Assembly (NCBI GenBank): GCA_964568855.1
Contig: CAZMSD010000002.1
Location: forward strand, 128,253 to 192,252
DNA: 64,000 nt
From: CAZMSD01 sp964568855
GTDB lineage: Bacteria > CAIWAD01
Reading direction: 5' to 3'
Part shown: positions 61,443 through 64,000 of the stretch, piece by piece
Numbering within the stretch: position 1 is the stretch's first letter
How the letters are laid out: each line of letters opens with the position of its first letter
Translations under genes and position numbers: made by a program
The notes under the pieces: model-generated
The model's database searches: none
What the model saw: only the letters and a program-made list of their open reading frames with translations
What the model was told of the DNA's origin: nothing

Positions 61443-61817
61443 CTAGCTCGCGGCGCGGCGTGCACGCAGGCGCCAAACGGCGAGGTATGCCAGCAGATTG
61501 CTTCCCAGCAGAAGAAGAACAAGTATCACCTGGATCTCCCGCGTCAGCTCCGCCGGATAAATGATAGGGAGCAGGTACTGCTCGACGAAGCTGCCCTCGT
61601 AGCCGCGCTCTCCGCTGATCCATCTCAAGCGCAACTCGAGTGGAGTCAGGGGACAGTACCAGTTGTTCCATTCGACGAGCACGCCCCAGGCCGCGGCGGG
61701 CAGGTGCAGCCAGGGAAACCAGCGCCACCTCAGCGCGAACAGACCTCCCAGCGCCATGAAGGCTATGAAGAGGAAGTGCGCCAGCACGAGGGTGTCGGCC
61801 AGCAGGCGATAAATCAT
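61443..61817 (-). CDS. DUF2784 membrane protein
   Basis: 124 residues with three or four membrane helices. LLADTLVLAHFLFIAFMALGG, WLHLPAAAWGVLVEWNNWYCPLTPLE and the end region IQVILVLLLLGSNLLAYL match DUF2784, a small integral membrane family of unknown function. Complete. The segment GTG ATA CTT (Val-Ile-Leu) contains one exact copy of the repeated 7-mer. Confidence 0.88.
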   Translation of the reverse strand: MIYRLLADTLVLAHFLFIAFMALGGLFALRWRWFPWLHLPAAAWGVLVEWNNWYCPLTPLELRLRWISGERGYEGSFVEQYLLPIIYPAELTREIQVILVLLLLGSNLLAYLAVWRLRARRAAS

Positions 61818-62133
61818 GATGATCTCTGTTCCGCCTCAGGGTCGGTACAGCGGCTTAACCAGAAATATGCGAATCCCGAAGTTGTTCCAGGTCCTGACCA
61901 TTCGTACCGAGAGGGCAGGCGGACCGCGGGTTTTTCATGCAGTTGCCATTCTTGATTTCCAAACCTGTCTAATTTCCGGCAGTGGATACTCCAGGTCCGT
62001 ATCTTGTCCTTTTCCCATTGTGATAACTCCTACAGAAACAGTTGCTCCATTGGCTTGATTCCATTTACGGAAGGGCATGGGACTTGCTGTATCCAAGACT
62101 TGTCGTACTATCTGCGTATCCTGGAGAGTTACC
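61818..62133. other. Lower-GC intergenic region
   Basis: About 315 bases between divergent genes, less GC-rich than the surroundings. A 66-codon open frame on the (-) strand (61935-62135) has protein-like composition but no recognised family and overlaps the next start. I do not call it. An RBS (CTGGAGAG) precedes 62134. Confidence 0.4.
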
Positions 62134-63929
62134 ATGAGAACCTGGATTCCCTTGATGCTCCTTTCGGCCGCCTGCGTTCAGGCACAGACCTACGTGCCCG
62201 GAGGCACCTTCGACACCGATCAACACTGGACCCTGGCCGGCAGTCCATACATCGTACAGGGCAACCTGTCGGTCTTCGGGGCTGCAAATCCGCGCCTGAC
62301 CATCGACCCCGGCGTGGAGGTCCGCTTCGAGCCGGGCACGCGCCTGGACATCGCATGGTACATCAACGCGGAAGGCAACACCTATCGCGGGCAGCTCAGC
62401 GCCGTAGGGACCGAGCTGGATCCCATCGTCTTCACCGCCGACAACGGCAGTCCGGGCGGCTGGCGAGGCCTGCGTTTCTACAACGCCAGCGACTTCGGCG
62501 GCGCCGAGTCCGAACTGGAACACTGCGTGATCGAGCTGGCCGACGACAACCTGCAGCTCTATTATACGAGTCAGCCGGACACGCTGCGCAGCCTGTCGAT
62601 CGACCAGGCAAGCGACGAGGGCCTGATCTTCTCGCAATGTTACACGCCATCCTTCCTTGAAGATGTCGAGATCAGCAATTGCGTCGATTTCCCCGTGCTG
62701 CTCGCGGGTTCGGCGCTTCCCGGGTATTCGGGCCTGACGCTCAGCGGCAACGGCAGGAGCCGTTTCGCTTACACGGGCACCATCGTCCAGGACCTGACGC
62801 TGGACCTCGTCGCCTACCCGATGGACCTGCTGTTTATCAGTTACACAGAGGTGATTGGCGGCGCGAATCCACGACTGACCCTGACGGCGGGCAGCGAACT
62901 GCGCTTCGACACGAACGCCCGGCTGGACATCGCCTGGTCGAACAACAACGAGGGCAACAACTACCGAGGCCAACTCACCGCAGTCGGCACGGATCCGGAA
63001 CCCATCGTCTTCACCGCCGACAACGGCAGTCCGGGCGGCTGGCGAGGCCTGCGCTTCTACAACTCCAGCGACTATGGCGGCGCCGAGTCCGAGCTGGAGC
63101 ACTGCGTGATCGAGCTGGCCGACGACAACCTGCAGCTCTACAATACGAGCCAGCCGGACACGCTGCGCAACCTGCTGATCGACCAGGCGAGCGACGAGGG
63201 CCTGATCCTCTCGCAGTGTTTCGCGCCCTCCTTCCTGGAAGATGTGGAAATCAGCAACTGCGCCGATTTCCCCGTGCTGCTCGCGGGTTCGTCGCTTCCC
63301 GGGTATTCGGGCCTGACGCTCAGCGGCAACGGCAGGAGCCGCTTCGCTTACACCGGCACCATCGTCCAGGACCTGACGCTGGACATTGTCGCCTACCCGA
63401 TGGACCTGCTGTTTATCAGTTACACAGAGGTGATCGGTGGCGCGAATCCACGACTGACCCTGACGGCGGGCAGCGAACTGCGCTTCGACACGANNNNNNN
63501 NNNNNNNNNNNNNNNNNNNNNNNNNNNNNNNNNNNNNNNNNNNNNNNNNNNNNNNNNNNNNNNNNNNNNNNNNNNNNNNNNNNNNNNNNNNNNACGGATC
63601 CGGAACCCATCGTCTTCACCGCCGACAACGGCAGTCCGGGCGGCTGGCAGGGCCTGCGCTTCTTCAACTCCAGTGATTACGGCGGCGCCACCTCGACCGT
63701 GGAACACATTCGCGTAGAGTACGCCGAAACCGGTCTGTACTGCTCGAACACCAGCCAGCCGCCCCTGCAGGACGTGCAGATCCAGCATTGTGACACGCGC
63801 GGCCTGTCGCTGAACAGCGCCTATCCCACCGTGAGGAACTGCGGTTTTACGGACAACGCGACGGCCGTCTACGTCAACAACTCTGACAGCACCTGGATCG
63901 GAGACGGGGTGAGTCACATATTTAGTTGA
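62134..63929 (+). CDS. Repetitive secreted beta-helix protein (contains gap, possibly truncated)
   Basis: Start ATG at 62134 (RBS CTGGAGAG) with a signal peptide (MRTWIPLMLLSAACVQA). Built of ~193-residue repeats: a SPYIVQGNLSVFGAANPRLT-type strand, TADNGSPGGWRGLRFYN, and a beta-helix turn block. Two copies are almost identical at DNA level with period 579 bases; a third begins after the gap. The reading frame changes across the 100 N, consistent with a real gap of 74 bases by the repeat. It ends at a stop shortly after DSTWIGDGV, where base composition changes abruptly, so the C-terminus may be lost. Paralogue of the gene at 16131. Confidence 0.8.
62425..63493 (+). repeat. Tandem 579-bp coding repeats
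   Basis: The 579-base unit (for example ATCGTCTTCACCGCCGACAA at 62425, 63004 and again at 63609 after the gap) is repeated nearly perfectly. Differences are mostly single bases. Recent duplication within the beta-helix gene; the likely cause of the assembly break. Confidence 0.9.
63494..63593. other. Assembly gap (100 N, probably 74 real bases)
   Basis: The flanks match 62902-62914 and 62989 onward of the previous repeat unit, where they are 74 bases apart. Shrinking the gap to 74 also restores one reading frame through the gene. Confidence 0.9.
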
Positions 63930-64000
63930 AATCGAGTGGCCTCATATTCATTCCCAAATGCATGAAACACATACATTTGGGGTGAGTTAAACAAGAAAGG
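63910..64000. other. Abrupt AT-rich end segment
   Basis: From about 63910 the sequence changes from very GC-rich beta-helix coding to AT-rich DNA with no recognisable gene. GGGGTGAG occurs at 63906 and again near 63979. It could be the edge of an inserted element or a scaffold-end artefact; too short to decide. Confidence 0.4.

Larger units (their letters stand above)
228..61529. repeat. Dispersed 7-mer GTATCAC/GTGATAC (44 exact copies)
   Basis: Scattered signature motif located by eye across almost the whole window, in both orientations, in coding and intergenic DNA. About 26 of 44 copies extend to GTATCACG. The variants GTAATAC (16), GTGACAC (19) and GTAACAC (8), counting both strands, bring the GTRAYAC total to 87. 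Positions and arguments are given in the findings. Function unknown. Confidence 0.8.

Noticed and set aside
61935..62135. 66-codon open frame on the - strand
   Set aside because: No RBS that I can support, no family, and it overlaps the start of the beta-helix gene.
62134..63929. CRISPR-like array
   Set aside because: The repeats are 579 bases long, in-frame and encode beta-helix units; there are no short direct repeats with unique spacers.

Overview
The window is high-G+C bacterial DNA (about two thirds G+C by eye), densely coding, with three 100-N scaffold gaps (16783-16882, 61212-61311, 63494-63593). It looks like a scaffold from a metagenome-assembled genome. Several proteins are large, secreted and multi-domain, and one ends in a FlgD/type-IX-sorting-like C-terminal domain. 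Together with secreted caspase/CHAT proteins this suggests a poorly cultured lineage near the FCB group (Krumholzibacteriota, Eisenbacteria or Latescibacterota type). That placement is inference.

Layout. 0-2.1 kb: CHASE2-adenylate cyclase (-). 2.1-2.8 kb: non-coding DNA with palindromic MITE-like repeats. 2.8-9.35 kb: a tight (+) operon of five envelope or secreted proteins around a caspase-fold protease. 9.4-12.7 kb: a thiolase and a dehydrogenase/crotonase fusion (+). 12.85-17.5 kb: a subtilase-FGE fusion and a beta-helix protein (-). 17.7-46.2 kb: one long (-) catabolic cluster. 46.4-49.3 kb: a TPR-CHAT gene broken by two apparent frameshifts (-). 49.5-49.8 kb: a second palindromic repeat. 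50-57.4 kb: two large secreted proteins (+). 57.6-60.6 kb: four (-) genes resembling arsEFG plus an ArsP-like permease. 60.8-64 kb: a gap-truncated membrane protein, a DUF2784 protein and a repetitive beta-helix protein. The last ~90 bases abruptly become AT-rich.

The catabolic cluster is read as an anaerobic benzoyl-CoA pathway. A MarR regulator is followed by the four subunits of an ATP-dependent class I benzoyl-CoA reductase of the small-ATPase Bzd type (order N-O-P-Q). Next come a ferredoxin, a large flavin/Fe-S NAD(P)H oxidoreductase (BzdV-like), a second ferredoxin and two full sets of 2-oxoacid:ferredoxin oxidoreductase alpha/beta/gamma subunits, which can supply low-potential electrons. 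Then follow an additional ATPase/dehydratase-type pair, an NDP-forming acyl-CoA synthetase, a sodium/solute symporter and a PanE-like reductase. The diagnostic modified beta-oxidation trio comes next: 6-hydroxycyclohexenecarbonyl-CoA dehydrogenase, ring-opening hydrolase (BamA/Oah) and dienoyl-CoA hydratase. An SDR, a thiolase and a molybdenum hydroxylase close the cluster.

The most unexpected non-genic signal is a 7-mer, GTATCAC (reverse complement GTGATAC). I located 44 exact copies spread over the window in genes and between genes, plus 43 copies of three close variants. Inside genes it is often built from codons that look rare for such a GC-rich genome. It behaves like a genome-wide signature motif of unknown role.
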